A stretch of 64,000 nucleotides of DNA from NCBI GenBank assembly GCA_937890825.1, contig CALADS010000005.1, forward strand, positions 59,553 to 123,552, written 5' to 3'. Each line of letters begins with the position of its first letter. The stretch's first letter is position 1. The notes under the pieces are model-generated. The model made no database searches and was not told the origin of the DNA. It saw only the letters and a program-made list of their open reading frames with translations. Of this stretch, positions 50,450 to 60,163 are shown in pieces. Position numbers and translations under genes: made by a program. This DNA comes from an uncultured Bacteroides sp. GTDB taxonomy: Bacteria > Bacteroidota > Bacteroidia > Bacteroidales > Bacteroidaceae.

Positions 50450-52339
50450 ATGAGCGATATCATTCATTTGCTTCCCGATTCGGTAGCCAATCAGATAGCA
50501 GCCGGAGAGGTGATTCAACGTCCGGCCTCTGTCATCAAGGAGTTGGTGGAGAATGCGATTGATGCGGAGGCTCAAGAAATACATGTGCTGATAACGGATG
50601 CAGGAAAGACCTGTATACAAGTTATCGATGATGGAAAGGGAATGTCTGAGACGGATGCCCGTCTTTCTTTTGAACGTCATGCCACTTCTAAAATTCGTGA
50701 AGCCAGTGACTTGTTCGCTTTGCGGACCATGGGGTTTCGCGGAGAGGCATTGGCCTCGATTGCTGCTGTGGCTGAAGTGGAACTCAAGACTAGACCTGCC
50801 AGTGAGGAGTTGGGTACCAAACTGCTGATAGCAGGGTCTAAAGTAGAAAGCCAAGAGGTGGTATCTTGTCCGAAAGGAAGTAACTTTTTGGTCAGAAACC
50901 TTTTCTTTAACGTGCCGGCACGCAGAAAGTTTCTGAAAGCCAATTCTACTGAACTGAGTAATATATTGGCAGAGTTTGAGCGGATAGCGTTGGTTCATCC
51001 TGAAGTGGCCTTCTTTCTTTATAGTAATGATACGGAGCTATTTAACCTGCCCGTCATGCCCTTACGGCAGCGTATTCTGGCCATTTTCGGCAAGAAACTG
51101 AATCAGCAGTTACTTTCAGTAGAGGTGAATACCACCATGATAAAGGTTTCCGGATTTGTGGCGAAACCCGAATCTGCCAGAAAGAAAGGGTTTCATCAAT
51201 ATTTCTTTGTAAACGGCCGTTATATGCGCCATCCATATTTTCATAAGGCAGTGATGGAAGCCTATGAACAACTGATACCTACAGGTGAGCAGATTTCTTA
51301 TTTTATTTATTTGGAGGTGGATCCGGCTAATATCGACGTGAACATCCATCCTACGAAAACCGAAATAAAGTTTGAAAACGAGCAGGCTATCTGGCAGATT
51401 CTTTCAGCAGCTGTAAAAGAGTCATTAGGTAAATTCAGTGCCATTCCTCAAATTGATTTTGATACGGAAGACATGCCCGAAATACCGGCCTTTAACCAAG
51501 GCTATTCCATAGAGCCTCCGAAAGTGCATTACAATGCCGATTTTAATCCGTTCAAGACTTCATCTGCCTCTTCTTTTGAGGGGGCATCTGCTGGCTATAC
51601 TCCGCAGAAAGTGGAGTGGGAAGGCTTGTATGCTGGCTTAGAAAAAGCTAGTAAGATGAATGAACCGCTCAATGTGGAGCCTCCTATGGAAGACTTGTTT
51701 GAGCCGCAAAGTTTTGCACCTGAGACGGTAAGAACAGAAACTTTTTTGTCAAAGGCTTCTGCTCCAGCTGTGGAAAGAGGTACTCAGTATTTGCAGTTTA
51801 AAGGACGTTTTATACTGACGGCAGTAAAATCTGGTTTGATGCTGATAGACCAACACAGGGCGCATGTGCGAGTACTTTATGATAAGTATATTACGCAAAT
51901 TCAGCAGAAACAAGGAGTATCGCAGGGAGTACTGTTCCCCGAAGTGCTGCAGTTGCCTGTTTCAGAAGCTGCCATGCTGGATAGTATTTTAGAAGATTTG
52001 GCTGCTATAGGGTTTGAACTGACTTTCTTGGGGGGTGGCAGCTATGCCATCAATGGAGTTCCTGAAGGTATAGAGGGGCTTAACCCGCTGAATTTGGTGC
52101 GTAATATGGTGCATACAGCCATGGAAAAAGGCAATGATGTGAAAGAGGAAGTGCAACAAGTACTGGCAGTGACGCTAGCCAGAGAAGCTGCCATAGTGCA
52201 TGGACAAGTGTTGACTCATGATGAAATGGCCAATCTGGTAGATAATTTATTTGCTTGTTCTTCGCCAAATTATACGCCTGATGGTAAGTTGGTGCTGACT
52301 ACACTGAAGCAACAGGACATAGAAAAAATGTTTAAATAG
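50450..52339 (+). CDS. mutL: DNA mismatch repair protein MutL
   Basis: The 629-residue protein has the GHKL ATPase motifs ELVENAIDAEA, IDDGKGM, HATSKI and GFRGEALASIAA in the first ~110 residues, then the transducer domain, a linker of about 100 residues, and a C-terminal dimerisation domain from ~440. In MutL endonucleases the latter carries DQHA(x)2E(x)4E. Here the same position reads DQHRAHVRVLYD (467-478): the Ala and both Glu are replaced by Arg470, Val473 and Asp478. Nuclease activity is therefore doubtful. It links MutS recognition to strand removal. It follows an envelope operon without an obvious break. Confidence 0.95.
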   Translation: MSDIIHLLPDSVANQIAAGEVIQRPASVIKELVENAIDAEAQEIHVLITDAGKTCIQVIDDGKGMSETDARLSFERHATSKIREASDLFALRTMGFRGEALASIAAVAEVELKTRPASEELGTKLLIAGSKVESQEVVSCPKGSNFLVRNLFFNVPARRKFLKANSTELSNILAEFERIALVHPEVAFFLYSNDTELFNLPVMPLRQRILAIFGKKLNQQLLSVEVNTTMIKVSGFVAKPESARKKGFHQYFFVNGRYMRHPYFHKAVMEAYEQLIPTGEQISYFIYLEVDPANIDVNIHPTKTEIKFENEQAIWQILSAAVKESLGKFSAIPQIDFDTEDMPEIPAFNQGYSIEPPKVHYNADFNPFKTSSASSFEGASAGYTPQKVEWEGLYAGLEKASKMNEPLNVEPPMEDLFEPQSFAPETVRTETFLSKASAPAVERGTQYLQFKGRFILTAVKSGLMLIDQHRAHVRVLYDKYITQIQQKQGVSQGVLFPEVLQLPVSEAAMLDSILEDLAAIGFELTFLGGGSYAINGVPEGIEGLNPLNLVRNMVHTAMEKGNDVKEEVQQVLAVTLAREAAIVHGQVLTHDEMANLVDNLFACSSPNYTPDGKLVLTTLKQQDIEKMFK

Positions 52340-52411
52340 AACTTTTCTTCTCAGTAGATGTTTATAAAGTCAGAAAGACTAGATTTTATTAACCACTTAA
52401 CTATTGAGAAA

Positions 52412-53596
52412 ATGAAGAAATGTCTAATGTTGCTGGCTGCAGCCAGTGTAGTTGTTACGCTGCCTTTAAAGGCACAGGTCGTAGAAGAAGTTGCCGTTGT
52501 ACAAGTGCAAGACAAGTATCCTGTAATCACCAATTCATTTTGGGATAACTGGTTCTTTTCTTTGGGAGGAGGTGCTTCTGTGTTGATGGGCGACGGTGAT
52601 CATGCCGGAAGTTTCGGTAAACGCATCAGTCCTACATTGAATGTAGCGGTAGGGAAATGGTTTACTCCGGGGGTAGGATTACGCTTACAGTATAGCGGTT
52701 TACAGGCAAAGGGGTTTACCGATCAGAAAGATGCCGATTATGTGCGTGGCAATCAATTCAAGGGAGGTTATTACAAGCAGCGTTTCGATTATATGAACCT
52801 GCATGGTGATGTGCTGTTTAATTTGAATGCATTGTTCGGTGGATATAACCGTCAGCGAGTTTACGAGGTAATTCCCTTTGTAGGAGCAGGTTTCATACAT
52901 AATTATACGAAACCTCGGCGGGAAGCTTTGGCGCTGAATGTAGGTGTGCTGAATCGTTTTCGTTTGTCGGATGCGTTAGATATCAATGTGGAATTCAGTG
53001 CTTTGGGGACAGAAGATAAGTTCGATGGTGAAATAGGAGGCAGCCGTAGTTTTGATTCTATGTTGAATCTGACAGCAGGTATCACGTATCGTTTTCCGTC
53101 GAGAGGTTTCCGTCGTCCGGTGCCCCAATTGATTTCTCAGGCAGAACTGGCTTTGCTGCAAGATAATCTTGCGGTTATGGCTGCCCGTAATGCCGAACTG
53201 CAAAATGCATTGGCCGAAGCAAAGAGCCAGCCGGTAGCTGAGGTAACAGAAACAGAAGTGGTAATACCCTCAGATATTGCGCCGCGCACCGTATTTTTCA
53301 GCATAGGCTCATCCGAAGTGTCGCCGCGCGAAGCCATGAATCTTTCTTATCTGGCAGAGCAAATGAAGCAATTCCCACAAACCACCTACACTGTAAATGG
53401 CTATGCTGACGCAGCTACCGGTTCTGCCGAGTTCAATAAGCAACTCAGCTTAAAGCGTGCGCAGGCAGTTGTGGATGTACTGGTTCATAAATATGGTATA
53501 GCAGCCGATCGCTTGAAAGCAGATGCCAATGGAGGTGTAGATCGTTTTGGTCAGCCCATTTTGAATCGTGTGGTACTGGTGCAGTCGGCAGAATAA
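52412..53596 (+). CDS. OmpA-family outer-membrane protein
   Basis: I chose the ATG at 52412 because it gives a signal peptide, MKKCLMLLAAASVVVTLPLK, ending in AQ. The 394-residue protein has an N-terminal eight-strand-like barrel (about residues 45-240, NWFFSLGGGASVLMGDGDHA and onward), a short coiled-coil linker (LALLQDNLAVMAARNAELQN), and a C-terminal OmpA peptidoglycan-binding domain (about 285-390, TYTVNGYADAATGS, ...LSLKRAQAVVDVLV, ...LNRVVLV). It links the outer membrane to peptidoglycan. Abundant OmpA-like proteins are typical of Bacteroides. Confidence 0.9.
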   Translation: MKKCLMLLAAASVVVTLPLKAQVVEEVAVVQVQDKYPVITNSFWDNWFFSLGGGASVLMGDGDHAGSFGKRISPTLNVAVGKWFTPGVGLRLQYSGLQAKGFTDQKDADYVRGNQFKGGYYKQRFDYMNLHGDVLFNLNALFGGYNRQRVYEVIPFVGAGFIHNYTKPRREALALNVGVLNRFRLSDALDINVEFSALGTEDKFDGEIGGSRSFDSMLNLTAGITYRFPSRGFRRPVPQLISQAELALLQDNLAVMAARNAELQNALAEAKSQPVAEVTETEVVIPSDIAPRTVFFSIGSSEVSPREAMNLSYLAEQMKQFPQTTYTVNGYADAATGSAEFNKQLSLKRAQAVVDVLVHKYGIAADRLKADANGGVDRFGQPILNRVVLVQSAE

Positions 53597-53638
53597 ATCA
53601 TCGCTTCTGTAGTATCATTCACTTGATAATATACGGAT

Positions 53639-53678
53639 AACGCCCCTGGCTGTCAGTTTATGTGCAGTCAGGGGCGTT
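53639..53678. terminator. Bidirectional terminator between ompA-family gene and trpS
   Basis: AACGCCCCTG (53639-53648) pairs perfectly with CAGGGGCGTT (53669-53678); T and A flanks serve both convergent genes. Confidence 0.75.
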
Positions 53679-53712
53679 GGTTATAAATAAACAGTAGTTT
53701 GATAGTAGTTTG

Positions 53713-54810
53713 TTATTCCGTGATGCTGAATTTCTTCACTTGTTCGGCAATGAGGTCAGCATCGTCAAAATAGTTAATCTTCATGGCTTTGCGCACTTCA
53801 TCCAGTGTGCTGGCTGCAGTTTCGCGAGCAGTTTCGCAGCCTTTTTTCAGCATTTCATAGATGGCTGGAATATCTTTTTCAAACTCTTTGCGACGATTGC
53901 GGATGGGCTCCAATTCTTCCTGCATGATGGCATTGAGGAATTTTTTCACTTTCATATCTCCCAGTCCGCCGCGCTGGTAGTGTGCTTTCAGTTCATCCAG
54001 ATTGGGGTATTCGGGCAGATAGAGTCCGAAGTGTTCCGGCCGGCAGAAAGCATCCAGATAGGTAAATACCGTGTTTCCTTCTATCTTTCCGGGGTCTTGT
54101 ACACGCAGGTGGTCGGGGTCGGTATACATACTGCGTACCTTTTGCCAAATGTCATCAGCCGTGTCAGACAGATAGATACAGTTGCCCAGACTCTTGCTCA
54201 TCTTGGCTTTGCCGTCGGTACCCGGCAGACGCAGGCAGGCGGCATTGTCGGGGAGCAGGATTTCCGGCTCTACCAGCGTCTCGCCATAGATATGATTGAA
54301 GCGTCGTACTATTTCGCGCGCCTGCTCTATCATCGGTTCCTGGTCTTCACCCACGGGAACAGTAGTGGCCTTGAAAGCAGTGATGTCGGCTGCCTGGCTG
54401 ATGGGGTAGGTAAAGAATCCCACAGGAATGCTGGTTTCAAAGTTGCGCATCTGGATTTCTGTCTTCACGGTGGGGTTACGTTGCAGGCGGCTCACCGTCA
54501 CCAGATCCATATAATAGAACGTCAGTTCGCAAAGTTCGGGAATCTGAGATTGGATAAAGATGGTACTCTTGGTAGGGTCCAGACCTACAGCCATGTAATC
54601 CAATGCTACTTCGATGACATTCTGGCGCACCTTTTCCGGATTTTCCATGTTGTCCGTCAAGGCTTGGGCATCTGCTATGAAGATGAATGTCTTGTCGAAA
54701 TTACCGGAGTTCTGTAACTCCACTCTTCTGCGTAGCGAGCCTACGTAGTGTCCGATGTGCAGACGACCGGTAGGGCGGTCGCCGGTCAGAATAATTTTTT
54801 CTTTAGCCAT
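53713..54810 (-). CDS. trpS: Tryptophanyl-tRNA synthetase
   Basis: The 365-residue class I synthetase has TGDRPTGRLHIGHYVGSL, containing the HIGH motif (residues 18-21), and GKAKMSKSLGN, containing KMSKS at about residue 202. The DAQALTDN and PVGEDQEPMIE segments are typical. It charges tRNA-Trp in the cytoplasm. It converges with the OmpA-family gene and diverges from the DUF7309-like gene. Confidence 0.95.
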   Translation of the reverse strand: MAKEKIILTGDRPTGRLHIGHYVGSLRRRVELQNSGNFDKTFIFIADAQALTDNMENPEKVRQNVIEVALDYMAVGLDPTKSTIFIQSQIPELCELTFYYMDLVTVSRLQRNPTVKTEIQMRNFETSIPVGFFTYPISQAADITAFKATTVPVGEDQEPMIEQAREIVRRFNHIYGETLVEPEILLPDNAACLRLPGTDGKAKMSKSLGNCIYLSDTADDIWQKVRSMYTDPDHLRVQDPGKIEGNTVFTYLDAFCRPEHFGLYLPEYPNLDELKAHYQRGGLGDMKVKKFLNAIMQEELEPIRNRRKEFEKDIPAIYEMLKKGCETARETAASTLDEVRKAMKINYFDDADLIAEQVKKFSITE

Positions 54811-54939
54811 ATGTATTAATCTTTTCTATATATAATCGAATTTAAGGGTATATAGTTTGCAAAAGTAACAATAAAAATCAGAATGTTTTCTATTTTTGTG
54901 TCAGATATATGATTTTACTAACTGTAATGCGAAAGAACT

Positions 54940-55995
54940 ATGATTTTGACAGATGAAATGCTGGCCTTGGCATTTAAGTATCGGGCAGCCGAATTATGGT
55001 CGGTGTTGTCCGACAGTGATATTTTTGCATTCCGTTTGTCCGACGGAGAAACGGGCTACTGTTGTGTGATGGGGTTTGCTGGCGAACATGCTGCATTAGG
55101 CTTTTATCGCGGAGAGAAAGGTTTCAGTTCCTATCTGAAAACCCTGCAGATGGGGAGTGATGAACTCTCGCATCAGGAACTGATGGAAGCGGCTACCTGT
55201 TTGGATTATACCAACTGCGATTTCATGCAGGCGGCAGATATGGATGAAAATGTGAAAAGACGTGTTCGCCTTTATGCCAAGGAAAACGGGCTGAAGATTC
55301 CGCGCAAGAACGGGTGGCCGGACTTTGTCTGTTATCGCACCGGTAAGCTGCCTCATGCCATAGAAATGGAAAGCGATGCCCGCGATATAAAGGAAGCCCT
55401 TGAAGCCGCTTTGGCCGTTGCTGCCCAATTGCAGGTTTGCGACCCGATTGAACTGGGATTCGATGAGAAGGGGAATTATCCCACTCGGAAAGGAGGCAAG
55501 GAAGTGCCTTATCTGATTCCCGATGGTCGGGGTGCTTATGAGTGGAGTCGTACCCGTCTTCCGGCTATACAGAAAGATTCCTACCTCTCACCTTTGTTTC
55601 CCAGCGACTTGGCTGTCAGTGCATTGAAGAAACTTCCCGCAGGTGGAAATCTGATGGTTCGTTTCCTCTTTTCTCCGATGCCCGTCAAGGACGAAGCAGA
55701 TGAAATACCTTACTTGCCGGGGCTGTTGCTGTGTGTGGACGAAGCTACCGAATTTGTATTTCCGGTGGTGAGTCCTTCTTGCTTTGTAGATCATCCGGAA
55801 CCGTTGCTACTTTCGCTGGCCGATGCTTTTACCACTCAAGGCGTACGTCCGTCTGCCATTTGGGTGGCTGACGATCGCACCGCTGCCTTGCTGAAAGATT
55901 TCTGCAAGCGTTGCGGCATTCCTCTGCAGAAGAAGTCCTCTTTGCCACTGCTGGATGAGGCATATGAGTTTCTGCTTGCATCCATGATGTCTTAA
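54940..55995 (+). CDS. Uncharacterised protein resembling DUF7309 plus DUF6930
   Basis: The 351-residue protein has no signal peptide or membrane helix. The N-terminal half (LSDSDIFAFRLSDGETGYCC, then VMG, ALGFYRGEKGFSSYL) resembles DUF7309. The C-terminal ~60 residues (GVRPSAIWVADDRTAALLKD, then CGIPLQKKSSLPLLDEA) resemble DUF6930. I know these as domains of unknown function; the match is from memory. The reading frame is well conserved in codon use with its neighbours. It is divergent from trpS and 34 nt before the TPR regulator gene. Confidence 0.7.
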   Translation: MILTDEMLALAFKYRAAELWSVLSDSDIFAFRLSDGETGYCCVMGFAGEHAALGFYRGEKGFSSYLKTLQMGSDELSHQELMEAATCLDYTNCDFMQAADMDENVKRRVRLYAKENGLKIPRKNGWPDFVCYRTGKLPHAIEMESDARDIKEALEAALAVAAQLQVCDPIELGFDEKGNYPTRKGGKEVPYLIPDGRGAYEWSRTRLPAIQKDSYLSPLFPSDLAVSALKKLPAGGNLMVRFLFSPMPVKDEADEIPYLPGLLLCVDEATEFVFPVVSPSCFVDHPEPLLLSLADAFTTQGVRPSAIWVADDRTAALLKDFCKRCGIPLQKKSSLPLLDEAYEFLLASMMS

Positions 55996-56029
55996 GTGTT
56001 TTTTCATCAGAATTATCTTTCAGAAAACC

Positions 56030-57736
56030 ATGAAACAAATCCTCTATTTGCCTCTTGTGCTTATTCTCTGTCTCGTTGCCGGCAGATGCTCCAACGAAGC
56101 GGTTACTCAACAGCAGGTACTGTTCAACGCTGTGGAGCGTTTGTTGCCTGTAGATGCTGATAGTGCCTGCCTGCTTTTGGCTACCTTTCCAACCCCCGAT
56201 GCTTTGGACGACGGTGACTTTGCCCGTTGGTGTATGCTGTGTGGTCGTTCCACTAATTACACCCATGCAGATACTCTCTCAATAGACCAATGGAAACGGG
56301 CGCAGCGGTGGATAGACAAGCATGGCTCGCCCGAAGAGCGGGCACAAGTGGAAATGTTTCTGGGGCGTGCCTATGCGGAAGACAGTGAATGGGACTTGGC
56401 GATGCAGTGCTATGTGGAAGCCCTGCATCTAGCCAAGGAACACGGAGCCTATAATGTGGGTGGGTATATCTGTACGTATATGGCGGACTTATATCGGGAG
56501 TACGATATTCCCGAAAATATTAGGCAGAAATATATAGAAGCCGCTTCTTTATTTTGCAAAGCCGGTAATTTAAGAAGTCAGACTTATGCCATGAAGAATT
56601 TGGCCACTCAATATGCTTATGCAGATTCATTCCAATATGCAATTAGTATTATGAATCAAGTCGATTCGATTGCAGATTTATTAGATAATCAGAGACTGAA
56701 TTACCATATAGCTAATGCGTATGCTAATATTTATGATTTGCAAAAACAGTATGATTTAGCGGAAAAATATTACAAGAAAGCTATTGCGCTTGATGTTTAC
56801 GGAGGGGTAAATGACTCCCTAGGCTTGGCGGATGTATACATTGCTTCCGGTAATTACGAAGCGGCAAAAAAAATAGTAGATAATATGTATTCCAAAGACT
56901 CTGCGGATTTTGTTTTAAATAATTTCAAATTCAGGATATATAAAGCCAAAGGAAATTATCAAAAGGCACTTTGTTTTAATGAGAGGTGTTTGAGTCTTTT
57001 AGATTCAATGTTTCTTAATCAAAGCAATACACAAATATTGGCGATAGAAAAAAGGTACAACCATCTTAAAATACAAGAAGAAAACAGTAGCCTAAAAATT
57101 GCCCGACAACGTAATTTTATTTTTTTTATACTCAGTCTTAGTCTATTGGTTATAGGAAGTTTGGTATTCTTTTTTTATCGGAAGCATATTAAGATGAAGT
57201 TGCAATGGCAAAAAGATAAATTAAGTCGCTTAGATGAAGAACGTTCCAAAATAGCAGAAGAACTGGCTAAAGCATATAACTCTTTAAAAGAGATGCAAGA
57301 TAATTTGTACGAAAATACAAGATTACAACAAAAAATTCTATTCTTATCTGAGAGATATAAAGAACTGCAAAAACAGCGTTTGGAAAGTTCTGCGATATAT
57401 AAGAAATTATCTTCTTTATCGGCAAAAATACAACCTAATAACGGCAAACCGTTATTGACCGATAAACTTTGGAATGCACTTATTTTAGAATTAGCGAGAA
57501 TTTATCCAGAGTTTCGAAATTCTCTTGATGAAAAATATTCTAGCTTAACAGAAGAGGAATTACGTTATTGTTACCTGCACGTACTGGGGTTTGATGGAAA
57601 TCATGAGGCTGTACTGTTGGGTATCATGCCTAATTCCATTTGGATGAAACGTAGTAGAATTAAGCAAAAGTTGGGTGGTAATATTAGCAAAGAACAATCA
57701 TTACATGATATTTTGGTAGATATGCTTCTTGCTTGA
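56030..57736 (+). CDS. TPR lipoprotein/membrane regulator with C-terminal HTH-like domain
   Basis: The 568-residue protein starts with MKQILYLPLVLILCLVAGRC, a signal or lipoprotein peptide. TPR-type helical repeats span about residues 95-340. One membrane helix (RNFIFFILSLSLLVIGSLVF) lies at about 362-381, followed by a coiled coil (LQWQKDKLSRLDEERSKIAE and onward) and a C-terminal domain (EEELRYCYLHVLGFDGNHEA, then PNSIWMKRSRIKQKLGG) that resembles a LuxR-like helix-turn-helix. Such proteins are common in Bacteroides as one-piece membrane sensors. Base composition changes from core-like to clearly AT-rich near 56505, inside the gene. Confidence 0.75.
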   Translation: MKQILYLPLVLILCLVAGRCSNEAVTQQQVLFNAVERLLPVDADSACLLLATFPTPDALDDGDFARWCMLCGRSTNYTHADTLSIDQWKRAQRWIDKHGSPEERAQVEMFLGRAYAEDSEWDLAMQCYVEALHLAKEHGAYNVGGYICTYMADLYREYDIPENIRQKYIEAASLFCKAGNLRSQTYAMKNLATQYAYADSFQYAISIMNQVDSIADLLDNQRLNYHIANAYANIYDLQKQYDLAEKYYKKAIALDVYGGVNDSLGLADVYIASGNYEAAKKIVDNMYSKDSADFVLNNFKFRIYKAKGNYQKALCFNERCLSLLDSMFLNQSNTQILAIEKRYNHLKIQEENSSLKIARQRNFIFFILSLSLLVIGSLVFFFYRKHIKMKLQWQKDKLSRLDEERSKIAEELAKAYNSLKEMQDNLYENTRLQQKILFLSERYKELQKQRLESSAIYKKLSSLSAKIQPNNGKPLLTDKLWNALILELARIYPEFRNSLDEKYSSLTEEELRYCYLHVLGFDGNHEAVLLGIMPNSIWMKRSRIKQKLGGNISKEQSLHDILVDMLLA

Positions 57737-57930
57737 TTAATAGATTTATAATCAGCTTATTATTGCGCTGTTTGTATAGGACATTGTATTGGATTAAATT
57801 TATAAGTTGTTGATTATCAGCGTGGGTTGGTATAGTAAGAAATTCAATTAAATTAGCATCTGCAATCTTTTTTCTTGTAATTTCACAGCATAAGTAAAGT
57901 GTAATTGTTGTTTGCTAAGTATGTGAAATT

Positions 57931-58557
57931 ATGAAAGTAAATAAGCATTATTTTGTCAATGTCATTCTTTTATTGAATCTTTTTCTCCTTACAGGATGCA
58001 AGAAAAAGTTGGTTGAGTATTTTTCCTCGCCTGCATATGTCTCATGCAACTTGAATGGTAAACGGTATGAAGATCATTATCGCAGCCAACTCGAACTTTG
58101 GGGGCCTACTCCTGATTTTTATTATCATTTTCGGAAAGGAAGTAAAGAATTCACTTTTAATTTTACCGGTTATCCTGAAGAGGGCAATACTGAATCTTCA
58201 GTTTTCTATGTAAGCTTATGTTTATTTCTTGATGAGCCTTTAACTATAGAAACATCGTATAATATAGCCGTATTGACTGATTTCTATTATGATAATATCG
58301 ATGAGGCCATTGAACACTATAAGGAGAAGAGGCAGTCTTACTGCATCATTGAGTCTTCATTGATACGGTCTCCATTCTGTTTTGGAAATGGCTTTATAAG
58401 CTTTTCTCAGATTTGCAATCCCAATGAGGCATATTTGGGAAAATTTGGATTTGTTTTTTCTCCGCTTGAGGATTCTCCCTATATTGGTGATGATGTGCTG
58501 CATTTGAGTGGTGACTTCTTCATCACAAATTCAAATAGAGTTTTTATTGAATATTAA
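57931..58557 (+). CDS. AT-rich lipoprotein, DUF5025-like
   Basis: The 208-residue protein has a lipoprotein signal ending LLTGC (Cys23) with KKK after it. The body has strand-rich segments AYVSCNLNGKRYEDHYRSQL, KEFTFNFTGYPEE and a terminal GDFFITNSNRVFIEY, a pattern I associate with DUF5025 lipoproteins. The function is unknown. It is AT-rich like the second half of the preceding gene, so both may belong to one acquired stretch. The 194 nt before it hold nothing I can support. Confidence 0.65.
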   Translation: MKVNKHYFVNVILLLNLFLLTGCKKKLVEYFSSPAYVSCNLNGKRYEDHYRSQLELWGPTPDFYYHFRKGSKEFTFNFTGYPEEGNTESSVFYVSLCLFLDEPLTIETSYNIAVLTDFYYDNIDEAIEHYKEKRQSYCIIESSLIRSPFCFGNGFISFSQICNPNEAYLGKFGFVFSPLEDSPYIGDDVLHLSGDFFITNSNRVFIEY

Positions 58558-58721
58558 AATATGACTATTATGTTTTTCTGCGTTGTAGGATTAGTTATAA
58601 TAATGGGGAATTAATAGTCGAGTTTTCTGTTCTATTTTTGGGAATTTACCATATTTTCAATAAATTACGCACCTTGATTCATTGGCTAATCTCTTAAATT
58701 CAATCTATAAACGAAAACCAC

Positions 58722-60128
58722 ATGAGAACCTCTTGTCAACTTTTACTAGCCTTCGTATCGTTGCTGCTTCTTTCTTGCTCTAACGATACCGATACGGTGC
58801 TGACTTTCGATGCCGAAAGCGAGCATATCATCAGCCGGAATCTGGAGTTCTCTGCCGATGGCGGAGAAGCCGATTTGTATTTCACCACGAATAAAGAAGT
58901 GCAACCGGTCATTTCCTATGGCAACTCTTCCCGAAGAGAGCCGGAGTGGCTGTGGGCAGAAGGAATCGTAAGTCGTGGAAAAGGACGGATTATCGTGTAT
59001 TGCGATGAGAACGATGCTTTTCAAAGCAGGGAAGCTACCCTGTATGTGTCGGTGGACGATGCCAGTTTCACGGTAAAAGTGGTGCAGTCTCCTAAAAGTA
59101 TGATCAGCATCACTCAGAAAGATTACGTGGTAGGGCCCAAGAAGCAGACATTGGACATTGAATTGATTACTAACGGAAAGCTGACTTTCTCGCAGCGGTT
59201 CGACCAGCCCTCGTGGATGGACTATACGGTCAGCGAGGCAGGGAATAATAAGGTGAAACTGCAACTGTCCGTTGCCGCCAATGAGAAATGGGGCAGAGTG
59301 GCGTTTGTCGATATTTATGTGAATGGGATGAAGCACACCACCCTCAGCATACGCCAACAGCCTGCCGCATTCGCCTCGGAGGTGGAGATGCCTGCTGTGA
59401 AAGCTGGCAGCCTGTTTGTGCTGCTGGGTGACGAGGAAACGAATCTTCGCCGTATACGCAGCCTTACGTTGGGCGGCAGTCTCAATGCCTTGGATTTACA
59501 TGTACTTAAGCAACGCCTGTTCCTGTCCGGAAGGATAGCCCAGTCGTATCCGTTGGCATTGGATATGTATCAGGCCCATATCTATGAGGACGCTCACTTC
59601 CCTTATTCCGGATTGGAAATAGACTGCCCCGACCATTTGTCTTATATAGTGGATAACTGCCTGCGTCCTGATTTGTTTGAAGGCGTGGAGAATCTGGTTT
59701 CCCTGAAATTGCCGGCATATCTGGAAGGCATTGCGGAGCGTAGCTTTGCAGGATGCAGGGGATTGAAGCAAATCAGCATACCGAGTGAGGTAACGGTTAT
59801 CGGAGGCTGGGCTTTTCACAGTTGTTCCGCCTTGGAAGAAGTGGTCATTCCCTCGTATTCCAGGCTGACATCGCTGGGCGACTATGTCTTTGCCACCTTG
59901 TCGCAGATGAAATCCTTGTACCTGCCCGGCAGGCTGACCGGAGTATCAGAATTGACCTTCAGAAGTTGTCATGTGGAAACCTTGCGGGTAGATTGGGAAA
60001 CGCCTCCCCTGTGGGTCTCCGTTCCCCAAGGGGAAGTCTTGTCGGTACCAGCCGGAAGCAAGTCACTCTATGAATCTGCTCCCCTTTGGAAGGAATTTAC
60101 AAGCATCATAGAGCACGAGGCGGAATGA
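58722..60128 (+). CDS. BACON-domain lipoprotein with BspA-type leucine-rich repeats
   Basis: The 468-residue protein has a lipoprotein signal ending LLLLSC (Cys19), followed by SNDTD. Two BACON-like immunoglobulin-type domains span about residues 30-215 (EWLWAEGIVSRGKGRIIVYC and PSWMDYTVSEAGNNKVKLQL). From about 315 it has LRR_5/BspA repeats (LVSLKLPAYLEGIAERSFAG, LKQISIPSEVTVIGGWAFHS, LEEVVIPSYSRLTSLGDYVF, MKSLYLPGRLTGVSELTFRS). BACON domains often bind mucin or glycans and BspA repeats bind host or bacterial proteins, so a surface adhesin is plausible. Composition returns to core-like here. Confidence 0.82.
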   Translation: MRTSCQLLLAFVSLLLLSCSNDTDTVLTFDAESEHIISRNLEFSADGGEADLYFTTNKEVQPVISYGNSSRREPEWLWAEGIVSRGKGRIIVYCDENDAFQSREATLYVSVDDASFTVKVVQSPKSMISITQKDYVVGPKKQTLDIELITNGKLTFSQRFDQPSWMDYTVSEAGNNKVKLQLSVAANEKWGRVAFVDIYVNGMKHTTLSIRQQPAAFASEVEMPAVKAGSLFVLLGDEETNLRRIRSLTLGGSLNALDLHVLKQRLFLSGRIAQSYPLALDMYQAHIYEDAHFPYSGLEIDCPDHLSYIVDNCLRPDLFEGVENLVSLKLPAYLEGIAERSFAGCRGLKQISIPSEVTVIGGWAFHSCSALEEVVIPSYSRLTSLGDYVFATLSQMKSLYLPGRLTGVSELTFRSCHVETLRVDWETPPLWVSVPQGEVLSVPAGSKSLYESAPLWKEFTSIIEHEAE

Positions 60129-60163
60129 CCGCTTTTCATGCCCATCACAGGATGCAGTTTATA

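Noticed and set aside
53710..54717. Plus-strand open frame of 335 codons
   Set aside because: It is antisense to trpS with its HIGH and KMSKS motifs.
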